Shown: positions 16,167-24,322 of the stretch, piece after piece | How positions within the stretch are numbered: position 1 is the first letter of the stretch | Layout: the number at the start of each line of letters is the position of its first letter | NCBI RefSeq assembly: GCF_011927785.1 | Contig: NZ_JAATJK010000001.1 | Span: 2,232,001 to 2,296,000 of the forward strand | Reading direction: 5' to 3' | DNA: 64,000 bases | Origin: Micromonospora profundi | GTDB taxonomy: Bacteria; Actinomycetota; Actinomycetes; Mycobacteriales; Micromonosporaceae | Position numbers and translations under genes: made by a program | Notes under the pieces: generated by a model | What the model was told of the DNA's origin: nothing | Seen by the model: the letters and a program-made list of their open reading frames with translations, nothing else | Databases searched by the model: none

Positions 16167-17393
16167 GTGGTCGCGCGGGCACACCGGGCAGAATGGGCCG
16201 CGGTGCTGGCAGCGACTGTGCACTACACCCGTGACCTGGACCTGGCCGAGGAGTGCGTGCAGGACGCGTACGCCCAGGCGTTGCAGACGTGGGGCCGCAG
16301 GACCCCCGTGCCGGCCCGGCCCGGCGCGTGGCTGACAAGCGTGGCGCGCAACCGTGCCCTGGACCGGATGCGCCGCGCCTCGGTGTTGCGGCGTGCCCTG
16401 CCGTTGCTCGTAGTGGACGAGGCGGTGCCTGGTCCGGAGGAAGGTGTCGAGGCGCCGGTCGACGACGACCGACTGCGTCTGATCTTCACCTGTTGTCACC
16501 CGGCGTTGTCGCGCGACGCCCAGGTGGCCCTCACGTTGCGGCTGCTGTGTGGTCTGTCCACCGTCGAGGTCGCCCGGGCGTTCCTCGTCCAGGAGACGAC
16601 AATGGCGGCTCGGATCACCCGGGCCAAGAAGAAGATCAGCGCCGCCCGGATCCCGTACCGGGTGCCGGCACGGGAGGAGCTTCCTGAGCGGGTCGACGCG
16701 GTGCTCGAGGTGTTGCACCTGGTCTTCACCACCGGGCACGCCGCGCCGGTCGGCGAGTCACTGATCCGCCGTGACCTGGTCGACGGCGCCATCGGGTTGG
16801 CCCGGGTGATGCATGTGCTGTTGCCGCAGAACGGTGAGGTGGCCGGCCTGCTGGCGCTGATGCTGCTCATCGATTCCCGGCGGGAGACCCGGGTGGGCGC
16901 GGATGGGCGCCTGCTGCTGCTCGCCGAGCAGGACCGCAGCCGGTGGGACACCGACCAGATCAACGAAGGTGTCGCCCTGCTGGTGGAGTCGCTGCGTCGG
17001 CAGCCGCCCGGCCGGTACGCCGTACAAGCGGCGATCGCCGCTGTGCACGCCGAGTCGCCGAGCTGGGCGGACACGGACTGGGCTGAGATCGTCGCGTTGT
17101 ACGACGTGCTGCGCTCGCTGTGGCCGTCGCCGGTCGTGGACCTCAACCGGGCGGTGGCGCTCGGTATGCGTGACGGGCCGGAGGCCGGCCTCGCCGCCCT
17201 CGAACCGTTGCTCGACGTGCCGGCCATGGCCACCTACGGCTATCTCAGCGCCGCCCGCGCGGACTTCCTGCGACGCCTCCAGCGCTGGGCCGAGGCCGAG
17301 GCGGCGTACGAGGAGGCGCTCGCACTGACGGGCAACGAGGTGGAGCGTGCCTTCCTCGCCGGTCGTCTCAGGGAGATCCGAGATCACGTCTGA
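16167..17393 (+). CDS. ECF42-type RNA polymerase sigma factor
   Basis: 408 residues, about twice the size of an ordinary ECF sigma. Region 2 is at about 5-70 (AEECVQDAYAQALQTWGRR, LTSVARNRALDRMRR) and region 4 at about 110-165 (LRLLCGLSTVEVARAFLVQE, AARITRAKKKI). The following ~240 residues form the helical, TPR-like DUF6596 domain (VDAVLEVLHLVFTTGH, VDLNRAVALGMRDGPEAGLA, RADFLRRLQRWAEAEAAYEE). In this group there is no separate anti-sigma factor and the C-terminal domain is required for activity. GTG 16167 is the first usable start. Transcribed with the DGPF protein. Confidence 0.9.
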   Translation: MVARAHRAEWAAVLAATVHYTRDLDLAEECVQDAYAQALQTWGRRTPVPARPGAWLTSVARNRALDRMRRASVLRRALPLLVVDEAVPGPEEGVEAPVDDDRLRLIFTCCHPALSRDAQVALTLRLLCGLSTVEVARAFLVQETTMAARITRAKKKISAARIPYRVPAREELPERVDAVLEVLHLVFTTGHAAPVGESLIRRDLVDGAIGLARVMHVLLPQNGEVAGLLALMLLIDSRRETRVGADGRLLLLAEQDRSRWDTDQINEGVALLVESLRRQPPGRYAVQAAIAAVHAESPSWADTDWAEIVALYDVLRSLWPSPVVDLNRAVALGMRDGPEAGLAALEPLLDVPAMATYGYLSAARADFLRRLQRWAEAEAAYEEALALTGNEVERAFLAGRLREIRDHV

Positions 17394-17475
17394 GGGCTGC
17401 CTGTCCGAAAGACGTTTCCGTCGTTCGTCATCCCGGTGTCAGGCACGATGACGAAGCGTTAGAGGAGAGCAGGGT

Positions 17476-18702
17476 ATGCAGACGCCGCCAAGTCGAGCCA
17501 CGATCCGAGCACGCTGGGCTGTCACGGCGGTGTTCGGGATCAACGGGCTGCTGATCGCCAGCCTGGCGGTGCGGACGCCCTCGTTGAAGATCGACCTCGG
17601 GCTGACACCTGGGCAACTGGGTCTGCTGTCCGCGATGTTCGGCATCGCGGCCGTGATCATGATGCAGACCGTCGGCAACGTCGTGGCCCGTACCGGCAGC
17701 AGGGTAATCGTGCAGGGCACCACAGTGGTGCTGCCGTTGCTGTTGGTGGGGGTCGGCGTGGCGCCCGACCTGTGGTGGCAGATCCTGGTGCACCTCGCGT
17801 TCGGCGCGGTGCACGGCATGCTCGACGTGACGATGAACGCGCACGCGGTGGCCGTACAGCAGCGGTTGAGCCGGCCGATCATGAACGGTTGCCATGCGGC
17901 GTGGAGCATCGGCGCGGTTGCCGGCGCGCTGCTCGGAGCGGGCGCGGCGCACATCGGGATGTCCCGTACCGTGCACTACCTGTTGCTGGCGGGGGTGCTG
18001 ATCCCGCTGTCGGCCGTCTGCGGTCGGATGTTGCTGCCGGCCGCCGCGGATCGCGGGACCGACGCGACGCCGGTCGGTGTCCGCGCCGGCTGGCGGGCCG
18101 GGTGGAGCCTGCGCGTGGTGCTGTTCGGCGTGATGGGCGCGATCGTGCTGACCGTCGAGGCCGGGGTGGCCGACTGGAGCGGTGTCTACCTGCACGAAAC
18201 CCTACGCGCGTCGCTGGGTGCGGCCGGCATGGGTTACGTGCTGTTCGCGATCTTCCAGACAGCGGGCCGGCTGGTCGGTGACCGCCTCCAGGAGCGGACG
18301 TCGGCGACGCGGCTGCTCCAGGTCGGCACATCCGTCGCTGCGGTGGGTGTGGCCGTGGCCCTGGCAAGTCCGTGGCCGGCGCTGTCCATTGCCGGGTTCG
18401 CGCTTGTGGGCGCTGGACTGGCCACCCCCTTGCCCGTGTTGTTCGGTGTCGTGGGCAGCCTGGGTGCTGACAGCGCCGGCCCTGGCGCGGCCATTGTGGT
18501 CGCCCGGTTCACCACCCTTACCTACACCGGCATCCTGCTCGCGCCTGCGGTGATCGGCTGGTTCGCCGACCATGTCGGCCTGCGTTGGACCTTGGCCGCG
18601 CTGGTGCCGCTGCTCCTCGCGGTCGCCCTGGTCGCGGGTCGGGCGACGAGTAACCGCGTACGCCCCACGAGCGGGCGCGCAGACGCGAAGATCCCCGTGT
18701 AG
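17476..18702 (+). CDS. MFS transporter (YbjJ-like)
   Basis: 408 residues, 12 predicted helices. The sequence FGINGLLIASLAVRTPSLKI at the start, GAVHGMLDVTMNAHAVAVQQ in helices 4-5 and GCHAAWSIGAVAGALLGAGA match the YbjJ/inner-membrane MFS group related to fucose/sugar permeases, which often act as exporters. GGAGAG precedes the ATG by seven bases. No specific regulator adjacent; substrate unknown. An alternative is a general efflux pump. Confidence 0.87.
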   Translation: MQTPPSRATIRARWAVTAVFGINGLLIASLAVRTPSLKIDLGLTPGQLGLLSAMFGIAAVIMMQTVGNVVARTGSRVIVQGTTVVLPLLLVGVGVAPDLWWQILVHLAFGAVHGMLDVTMNAHAVAVQQRLSRPIMNGCHAAWSIGAVAGALLGAGAAHIGMSRTVHYLLLAGVLIPLSAVCGRMLLPAAADRGTDATPVGVRAGWRAGWSLRVVLFGVMGAIVLTVEAGVADWSGVYLHETLRASLGAAGMGYVLFAIFQTAGRLVGDRLQERTSATRLLQVGTSVAAVGVAVALASPWPALSIAGFALVGAGLATPLPVLFGVVGSLGADSAGPGAAIVVARFTTLTYTGILLAPAVIGWFADHVGLRWTLAALVPLLLAVALVAGRATSNRVRPTSGRADAKIPV

Positions 18703-18729
18703 AGGGGGTCGACGGTACCGCGGAACAGG

Positions 18730-20286
18730 TCAGCCGGTGCGGCGTACCTCGGTGTCCCAGATCTGCGCCCACGGACGCCGCAGCCCTCGGCACACGTAGA
18801 TCGGGCCACCGTTCTCGTCGTTGTCGACCTCGACCCGCTGGTCCACCCGCCCGGCGAGCGCGCACGCGTCGAACCAGGCGGTCAGCGGATCGGGGCGCTC
18901 CCAGCCCACGGCGATCACCACGTCGGCCTCGGCGGGTGGCCTGCCGAAGTCGACCATGCTGTTGTGCCCGGAGTAGGCGACGGGCAGGCCACGGGCCGGG
19001 CCGTACCGGGCCACCGCGCCGGCCTCGCCGTAGTTGCCGGTGAGGATGACCGCCCGCGCACGCTCCTCCGGCGGCAGCCCACGGTGGACGGCGGCGAGCG
19101 AGTCGGCGAACGCTGGCCAGCCGATGGTCTCACCAGCGTCGTAGTTGACGTCCACCACGAACGCGGGCAGCCGCTCGGCGGGCAGCACCGGCAGCAGCAG
19201 CACGATGCTGGGCAGGAGGAACAGCGGCACACCTGCCGCGAGCAGCCCTCGACGCAGCCAGACGGACCCATGCGACGCCCAGGCGGTGGTCACCACCGCG
19301 CCGACGGCGGTGAGGACCAGCATCAACGGCGCGTCGTAGTAGCCCTTGCCGCCGGCGACCAGCACGACGACGACCACTACCAACCAGGACCAACCCACCG
19401 CCCGGTACGCCCGCCACTGCGGCCGGCGCAGCAGCGCGACGAAGCCGGCGATCCAGATCGGTACGGCGTACGGGCTGATGATGACGAAATGGAGGATGAA
19501 CGCGTCGAGGCGGCCGCTGTAGGAGCTGTCGCCGTCGGCGATGGAGGCTGCCACACCGAGTTGCGGGAACCCGTGTACGGCCTGCCAGATCAGGTTCGGT
19601 GCGGCCAGCAGTGCGGCGATCCCGGCGGCGAGCACCCACCGGTCACGCAGCAGCCGACGTGGCCCGGCGATGGCCACCCCGGCGATCAGACCCACGGCCA
19701 GCAGCGCGGGCAGCACCTTGTTGAGCATGCCCACGCCGAGCGCCAGCCCGATGCCGAGCGCCCAACGGGTGTCTCCGGTGCGCAGTAACCGCACCACGCA
19801 CCATGCTGCCGCCAGCCAGACCAGTAGGTCGACGGTAGTGGTGCTGAGCAGGTGCCCGTTGGCGAGCACGATGCCGGACAGTGCGGCCAGCACCGCGGCG
19901 AAGGTCTGCGCGGCTCGGCCGGCGCCCAACTCGCGGGCGATGGCGGCGACCAGCAGCACCGCGCCGCCGGCCATCATCGCCGAGGGCGTCCGCAGCACCA
20001 CCAGGTTGTCCGGGGCGATCATGTCCAGCAGGCGGGCCAGCGCTGGGACCAGTGGACCCTGATCGACGTAGCCCCAGTCCAGGTGGCGGCCGGCGAGCAG
20101 GAAGTAGAGCTCGTCGCGGTGATAGCCGTAGCGGCCGGCGAGCAGCAGCAGCGTCACGCTGGTGATCGCGGCCACCACGACCGGGCCGACGGCACGCGGG
20201 CCGGGCTCCGGTGACACCTCCGGCCGCGCCGACCGCTCCGGCGGGTGCGGTCGGGCCGTGTCGACGGCGGGCTCGCTCACCTGCAC
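18730..20286 (-). CDS. GT39-type membrane glycosyltransferase
   Basis: 518 residues starting with GTG (20284-20286). After ~35 soluble residues the protein has 8-10 hydrophobic helices. GYHRDELYFLLAGRHLDWGY contains the Asp-Glu pair of the first extracytoplasmic loop of family-39 (PMT/ArnT-like) transferases, and VDQGPLVPALARLLDMIAPD follows as in that group. The C-terminal ~150 residues form an extracytoplasmic domain (ILTGNYGEAGAVARYGPARG, VVIAVGWERPDPL). Members transfer sugars from polyprenyl phosphate to proteins, lipids or glycans outside the membrane; the acceptor is unknown. Divergent from the aldo/keto reductase. Confidence 0.85.
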   Translation of the reverse strand: MQVSEPAVDTARPHPPERSARPEVSPEPGPRAVGPVVVAAITSVTLLLLAGRYGYHRDELYFLLAGRHLDWGYVDQGPLVPALARLLDMIAPDNLVVLRTPSAMMAGGAVLLVAAIARELGAGRAAQTFAAVLAALSGIVLANGHLLSTTTVDLLVWLAAAWCVVRLLRTGDTRWALGIGLALGVGMLNKVLPALLAVGLIAGVAIAGPRRLLRDRWVLAAGIAALLAAPNLIWQAVHGFPQLGVAASIADGDSSYSGRLDAFILHFVIISPYAVPIWIAGFVALLRRPQWRAYRAVGWSWLVVVVVVLVAGGKGYYDAPLMLVLTAVGAVVTTAWASHGSVWLRRGLLAAGVPLFLLPSIVLLLPVLPAERLPAFVVDVNYDAGETIGWPAFADSLAAVHRGLPPEERARAVILTGNYGEAGAVARYGPARGLPVAYSGHNSMVDFGRPPAEADVVIAVGWERPDPLTAWFDACALAGRVDQRVEVDNDENGGPIYVCRGLRRPWAQIWDTEVRRTG

Positions 20287-20393
20287 ATCATCCCCCGCGA
20301 CGTGCCCGCGCGGGTGCCCGCGCGCTTCGGCCGGTCGGCGCGTGCGCGCGACAGGTGCGAAGATCGGCTTGTTCCACGAACTGGAAGGACGAC

Positions 20394-21425
20394 ATGCGTT
20401 ATCGCACTCTGGGTGCCACCGGCACCGTTGTCTCGACCCTGTGCCTGGGCACCATGACCTTCGGTGCCGAAACCGACGAGGCGGGCAGCTTCGCCCAGCT
20501 GGACCGGTTCGTCGAGGCCGGCGGCACGTTCATCGACACCGCCGACGTCTACTCCGCCGGCACCTCCGAGGAGATCGTCGGCCGTTGGCTGCGTGCACGG
20601 TCCGATGTGCGGGATCGCCTGGTCATCGCCACGAAGGGCCGGTTTCCGATGGGCCCCGGCGCGAACGACGCCGGCCTGTCCCGCGTCCACCTCACCAGGG
20701 CGCTGGAGGCCAGCCTGCGGCGGCTCGGCGTCGAGGCCGTCGACCTCTACCAGGCGCACGCCTGGGACCCGCTGACTCCGCTGCCGGAGACGCTGCGCTT
20801 CTTCGACGACGCCGTCAGCGCCGGCAAGATCCGCTATGCGGGGGTCAGCAACTTCACGGGGTGGCAGTTGCAGAAGGCCGCGCTGCTCACCCAGCACCTC
20901 AACCTCACCCCGATCGTGACCCTGCAACCGCAGTACAACCTGCTGGCCCGGGAGATCGAGTTCGAGCTGGTGCCGGTCTGCGAGAACGAAGGCATCGGCA
21001 TCCTGCCGTGGTCGCCGCTGGGCGGTGGCTGGTTGACCGGCAAGTACCAGCGCGACAGCACGCCCACCGGCGCGACCCGCCTGGGCGAGAATCCGGAGCG
21101 CGGCGTCGAGGCGTACGCCGGTCGCAACGCCGACGAGCGCACCTGGCGGGTACTCGACGCGGTGGGTCAGGTCGCCGGGGAGCGCGGTGTGTCGATGTCG
21201 GCGGTGGCGTTGGCCTGGTTGGCGGCGCGTCCGGCGGTCACCTCGGTGATCCTCGGTGCGCGGACCATCGAACAGCTCGACGACAACCTGACCGCCGCCG
21301 ACCTGACCCTCGACGCCGAGCAGACGCGACTGCTGGACGAGGCGAGCGCCCCGCTTGTGGGCGACTACCCGTACGGCGCCGCCGGTGTGCGCCAGCGCGG
21401 TCGGGACCTGCCGACCGTGTCATGA
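20394..21425 (+). CDS. Aldo/keto reductase
   Basis: 343 residues, (beta/alpha)8 NADPH enzyme. The catalytic tetrad is visible: Asp48 and Tyr53 in IDTADVYSAGTSEE, Lys81 in VIATKGRF, His122 in LYQAHAWDP. The C-terminal cofactor region VTSVILGARTIEQLDDNL is standard for the YajO/YghZ-like group. GGAAGGA precedes the ATG. It overlaps the next gene by ATGA. Physiological substrate unknown; such enzymes reduce aldehydes and ketones. Confidence 0.92.
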   Translation: MRYRTLGATGTVVSTLCLGTMTFGAETDEAGSFAQLDRFVEAGGTFIDTADVYSAGTSEEIVGRWLRARSDVRDRLVIATKGRFPMGPGANDAGLSRVHLTRALEASLRRLGVEAVDLYQAHAWDPLTPLPETLRFFDDAVSAGKIRYAGVSNFTGWQLQKAALLTQHLNLTPIVTLQPQYNLLAREIEFELVPVCENEGIGILPWSPLGGGWLTGKYQRDSTPTGATRLGENPERGVEAYAGRNADERTWRVLDAVGQVAGERGVSMSAVALAWLAARPAVTSVILGARTIEQLDDNLTAADLTLDAEQTRLLDEASAPLVGDYPYGAAGVRQRGRDLPTVS

Positions 21426-21928
21426 CGTCGTTTCCCGAGCCCACCGACCCGGCCGGCGGCCGTGCCGAGGTGTTCCTGACCTACCTGGACTACTTCCGGG
21501 AGTCCGTCGTGGCGAAGGTGTCCGCGCTGGCGGAGCCGGAGCTGTGGCGGAGCCGCCTGCCGTCGGGGTGGACGCCGTTGGAGCTGCTCACGCACCTGCG
21601 TCACGTCGAGCTGCGCTGGATCGAGTGGGGTTTCCAGGGCCGGGACGTCGCCGAGCCGTGGGGCGACCGCCGTGGGGACCGCTGGTACGTCGCCCCGGAG
21701 GAGACCTGCGCGGATCTGGTGGCGGCGCTGCGGGCGCAGGGCGCGCACACCACTGCTGTGGTGACGGCGCACGACCTGGCGGAGATCGGCGCGCCGGGGC
21801 CGCGCTGGAACGGCGCGGGCCCGGCGTCGCTGGAGCGGGTGCTGTTCCACCTGGTCCAGGAGTACGCCCGCCACCTCGGCCACCTCGACGTGGTCGCGGA
21901 ACTCGCGGGCGGCCCGACCGGCGAGTGA
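21422..21928 (+). CDS. DinB/DUF664 family protein
   Basis: 168 residues forming a four-helix DinB-type fold: YLDYFRESVVAKVSALAEPE, LELLTHLRHVELRWIEWGFQ (first metal His), then FHLVQEYARHLGHLDVVAEL (second and third His). This is the DUF664 group, putative metal- and thiol-dependent transferases. It begins inside the stop codon of the aldo/keto reductase (ATGA), so the two are co-translated, although the functional connection is unclear. Confidence 0.87.
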   Translation: MTSFPEPTDPAGGRAEVFLTYLDYFRESVVAKVSALAEPELWRSRLPSGWTPLELLTHLRHVELRWIEWGFQGRDVAEPWGDRRGDRWYVAPEETCADLVAALRAQGAHTTAVVTAHDLAEIGAPGPRWNGAGPASLERVLFHLVQEYARHLGHLDVVAELAGGPTGE

Positions 21929-21952
21929 GCCCGTCAACTCCATGATGGGCGA

Positions 21953-22555
21953 ATGCCGCTGCTCGTCGCACCCGCCCTGCCCGTCGGGAGCCTCAGCGCT
22001 CAAGAGCAACCCCACCTTCCGGTACGCCCCGGGCTGATGCTGCGGCCGTGGCGCGACGATGACGCCACGGCCGTGCGGGCCGCCTTCGACTCTCCGGCGA
22101 TCCAGCGGTGGCACGTCCGTCGCCTGGACGGTGACGACGAGGCGCGGGCGTGGACTGCGCAGTGGGCGCGACGTTGGCGCGACGAGACGGACGCGAGCTG
22201 GGCGATCGTCGACGCCGACGACCGTCTGGTCGGTCAGGTGGGGTTGCGGGGTGTGCTGCTGACCGAGGCGTCGGCGCAGGTGTCGTACTGGGTGGTGCCC
22301 GCCGCGCGTGGTCGGGGCATCGCCACCGGTGCGCTGCTCGCACTGGCCTGGTGGGGCTTCGCGCGGGCTGGCCTGCACCGGCTGTCGCTCGAGCACTCGA
22401 CCGCCAACGCGGCGTCGTGCCGGGTGGCCACCCAGGCCGGCTTCACCGTGGAGGGCGTACTGCGTGAGTCTGTTCGCCACGCTGACGGGTGGCACGACAT
22501 GCACCTGCATGCACGGCTGGCTTCGCAGCCGAAAACGGCAGCATCGGGGACATGA
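21953..22555 (+). CDS. GNAT-family N-acetyltransferase
   Basis: 200 residues. Acetyl-CoA motif VSYWVVPAARGRGIATGALL near 105-125, RimJ-type C-terminus (LEHSTANAASCRVATQAGFT). N-terminal extension of about 25 residues precedes the domain, so a downstream ATG (22036, MLRPWRDDD) is a possible alternative start. Sits between the DinB and DUF2087 genes on one strand; no target can be named. Confidence 0.85.
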   Translation: MPLLVAPALPVGSLSAQEQPHLPVRPGLMLRPWRDDDATAVRAAFDSPAIQRWHVRRLDGDDEARAWTAQWARRWRDETDASWAIVDADDRLVGQVGLRGVLLTEASAQVSYWVVPAARGRGIATGALLALAWWGFARAGLHRLSLEHSTANAASCRVATQAGFTVEGVLRESVRHADGWHDMHLHARLASQPKTAASGT

Positions 22556-22619
22556 CCGGTGCCCGGGGCGCCGGAAATTGCGTGGCTGTCGACGTACCGC
22601 CGATGGGAGGGTGACCGGC

Positions 22620-23135
22620 GTGACTGCGCATGCTCTGGCCGGGGCCCTGGCCGACGACGGACGGCGACGGATCTTCGCGGCGATCGTGCTGGGTGCGACA
22701 AGCGCGACCGCCGTCGCGCAGCGGACCGGCCTTGCGGCACGGGTGGTGCTCACCGGGGTCCGCCGGCTGACCGACGCGGGCCTCGTGACCGGCGCGGACG
22801 GCGCGCTCACTGTCGACGAGGCGTCGTTGCGGGCTGCGGCGCGCGACAGCCGCCCGGCCGACGAGGCCGAACCGGGCGGCGACCCGGTGCTGCGGACCTT
22901 CCTGCGTGGAGACGTCCTGGTGGGCCTACCGGCGCAGCGGGGCCGGCGGCGGGTGCTGCTGGCACACATCGCGGAACGCTCGTTCGAGCCGGGCGCACGC
23001 TATCCCGAGCGGGCCGTGGACGAGGCACTCAAGCCGTGGTGCGCCGCCGGAGGGTCGGATCACGCGACGCTGCGCCGGTATCTGATCGATGAGCAGTTGC
23101 TCACCCGCGAGCACGGCGTCTACCAGCGGCTCTGA
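22620..23135 (+). CDS. DUF2087 domain protein
   Basis: 171 residues. The N-terminal half (DDGRRRIFAAIVLGATSATA, GLAARVVLTGVRRLTDAGLV) is an ArsR-like winged helix; the C-terminal part (DVLVGLPAQRGRRRVLLAHI, YPERAVDEALKPWCAAGGSD, LRRYLIDEQLLTRE) is the DUF2087 domain, which resembles a second winged helix. Likely a small regulator. Start GTG 22620: GGGAGG at 22605-22610 is 9 bases upstream, whereas the in-frame GTG at 22611 directly abuts it. An unrelated longer frame from 22308 overlaps the GNAT gene and is rejected. Confidence 0.8.
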   Translation: MTAHALAGALADDGRRRIFAAIVLGATSATAVAQRTGLAARVVLTGVRRLTDAGLVTGADGALTVDEASLRAAARDSRPADEAEPGGDPVLRTFLRGDVLVGLPAQRGRRRVLLAHIAERSFEPGARYPERAVDEALKPWCAAGGSDHATLRRYLIDEQLLTREHGVYQRL

Positions 23136-23194
23136 TCGTCCTTGCGCCCCGGCAGCCGTCGAAATGCCGTTGACCGGGCGGTGATGATCGGCAG

Positions 23195-23689
23195 ATGATC
23201 ACCACCGCCGAATCAACCTGGCTGACCAGCATCTGCCGACCCGATCATCCCGACGCTGTCCTGCTGCTGCGGGAATACATGACGGAGATGGTGGTGCGCT
23301 ACTACGGCCGTCCGGATCGACCCGGCGAGGTCGACGCGGCGTTGGCCGAGTTGCCCAGCGACGACCTGACCTCCCCGGGCGGGCTGCTGCTTGTCGCTCA
23401 CCACGGCGCGGACCTGGCCGGCTGCGCCGGGCTGCGCTGGCAGTCGGGCTGGGCCGAGTTGACCCGGGTGTACGTCCGTCCGGCGCATCGTGGCGCTGGT
23501 GGGGGAGCGGTGCTGCTGGCGGCCGCGGAGCAGCGGGCGCGCTCGGCCGGGGCCGACCGCATTCGGCTCGACACCCGCTCCGACCTGGTCGAGGCCCGCG
23601 CCCTGTACGCCCGGCACGGCTACGTCGAGATCCCCGCGTACTCGCGGGGCCCGTACGCCGAGCACTGGTTTGAAAAACCGCTGGAGTGA
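23195..23689 (+). CDS. GNAT-family N-acetyltransferase
   Basis: 164 residues. The motif LTRVYVRPAHRGAGGGAVLL near 85-105 is the acetyl-CoA loop, and RLDTRSDLVEARALYARHGY is the characteristic GNAT C-terminal stretch (a/l-y-x-x-x-G-Y/F). The N-terminus is helical. No adjacent target. Function: acetylation of a small molecule or amino group, unspecified. Confidence 0.86.
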   Translation: MITTAESTWLTSICRPDHPDAVLLLREYMTEMVVRYYGRPDRPGEVDAALAELPSDDLTSPGGLLLVAHHGADLAGCAGLRWQSGWAELTRVYVRPAHRGAGGGAVLLAAAEQRARSAGADRIRLDTRSDLVEARALYARHGYVEIPAYSRGPYAEHWFEKPLE

Positions 23690-23733
23690 GCAGTTGACGA
23701 CTGCCGCAGGACGCGGTAAATAAGAAGAGGAAG

Positions 23734-23752
23734 TTGAGTCACCTCGACTCAA
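23734..23752. promoter_or_regulatory. HAIR element (HspR site) before hsp20
   Basis: TTGAGT-N7-ACTCAA, matching the HspR-associated inverted repeat CTTGAGT-N7-ACTCAAG in all but the two outermost bases. Located 34 bases before the Hsp20 start. HspR represses heat-shock genes in Streptomyces and mycobacteria and binds exactly this dyad. Confidence 0.9.
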
Positions 23753-23785
23753 CTCAACACCTTCGGCCAGGAGAACCGAGGAGGC

Positions 23786-24217
23786 ATGACAATGTTGATG
23801 CGTACCGACCCGTTCCGCGAGATCGACCGGCTCGCCGAGCAGTTCTTCGGTACGGCAGCCCGTCCCGCGGCGATGCACCTGGACGCCTACCGCGACGGCG
23901 ACTACTTCTACGCGGCGTTCGACCTGCCCGGCGTCGACCCGGACAGCATCGACTGCACAGTCGAGCGCAACGTCCTCACCGTCCGCGCCGAGCGGCGCCG
24001 GCCCGCCGGCGACGGCGTCGAACTGGTCGCCGCCGAACGCCCGATGGGAACGTTCACCCGGCAGTTGTTCCTGGGCGACACCCTGGACACCGACAAGCTG
24101 GAGGCCGGCTACGAGAACGGGGTGCTGACGCTGCGCATCCCGGTCGCCGAGCGCGCCAAGCCCCGCCGCGTGACCATCAAGGCCAACGGCGACGCGCGAC
24201 GCCAGATCAACGCCTGA
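23786..24217 (+). CDS. Hsp20 small heat-shock protein
   Basis: 143 residues. The alpha-crystallin domain is at about 32-125: AYRDGDYFYAAFDLPGVDPD, then TVERNVLTVRAERR and the family hallmark AGYENGVLTLRIPVAE (AxxxNGVL). ATP-independent holdase chaperone forming oligomers in the cytoplasm. GAGGAGG directly precedes the ATG at 23786 (an alternative ATG at 23792 starts MLMRTDPF). A HAIR element upstream indicates repression by HspR, with induction on heat shock; a strong hairpin terminator follows. Confidence 0.93.
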   Translation: MTMLMRTDPFREIDRLAEQFFGTAARPAAMHLDAYRDGDYFYAAFDLPGVDPDSIDCTVERNVLTVRAERRRPAGDGVELVAAERPMGTFTRQLFLGDTLDTDKLEAGYENGVLTLRIPVAERAKPRRVTIKANGDARRQINA

Positions 24218-24236
24218 CAGACATCGCGCCAGCCGC

Positions 24237-24269
24237 GGCGGCCGGCACCTGGTTCAGGTGCCGGCCGCC
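24237..24269 (+). terminator. Hairpin terminator after hsp20
   Basis: Perfect 15-bp stem (arm GGCGGCCGGCACCTG) with a GTT loop, 20 bases after the stop codon. Confidence 0.8.
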
Positions 24270-24322
24270 GGCTGTCGTGCGCGGGCGGGCATGGGAGAGG
24301 TGAGCGTTGTCGGCGCGCCTTC

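Noticed and set aside
18964..19788. Open frame on the plus strand within the GT39 gene
   Set aside because: His/Gln/Gly-rich antisense shadow of a membrane protein; no domain and no ribosome binding site.
24237..24269. Hairpin near the integrase considered as an attachment site
   Set aside because: It is a simple stem 20 bases after hsp20 and better explained as its terminator; no direct repeat partner was found.
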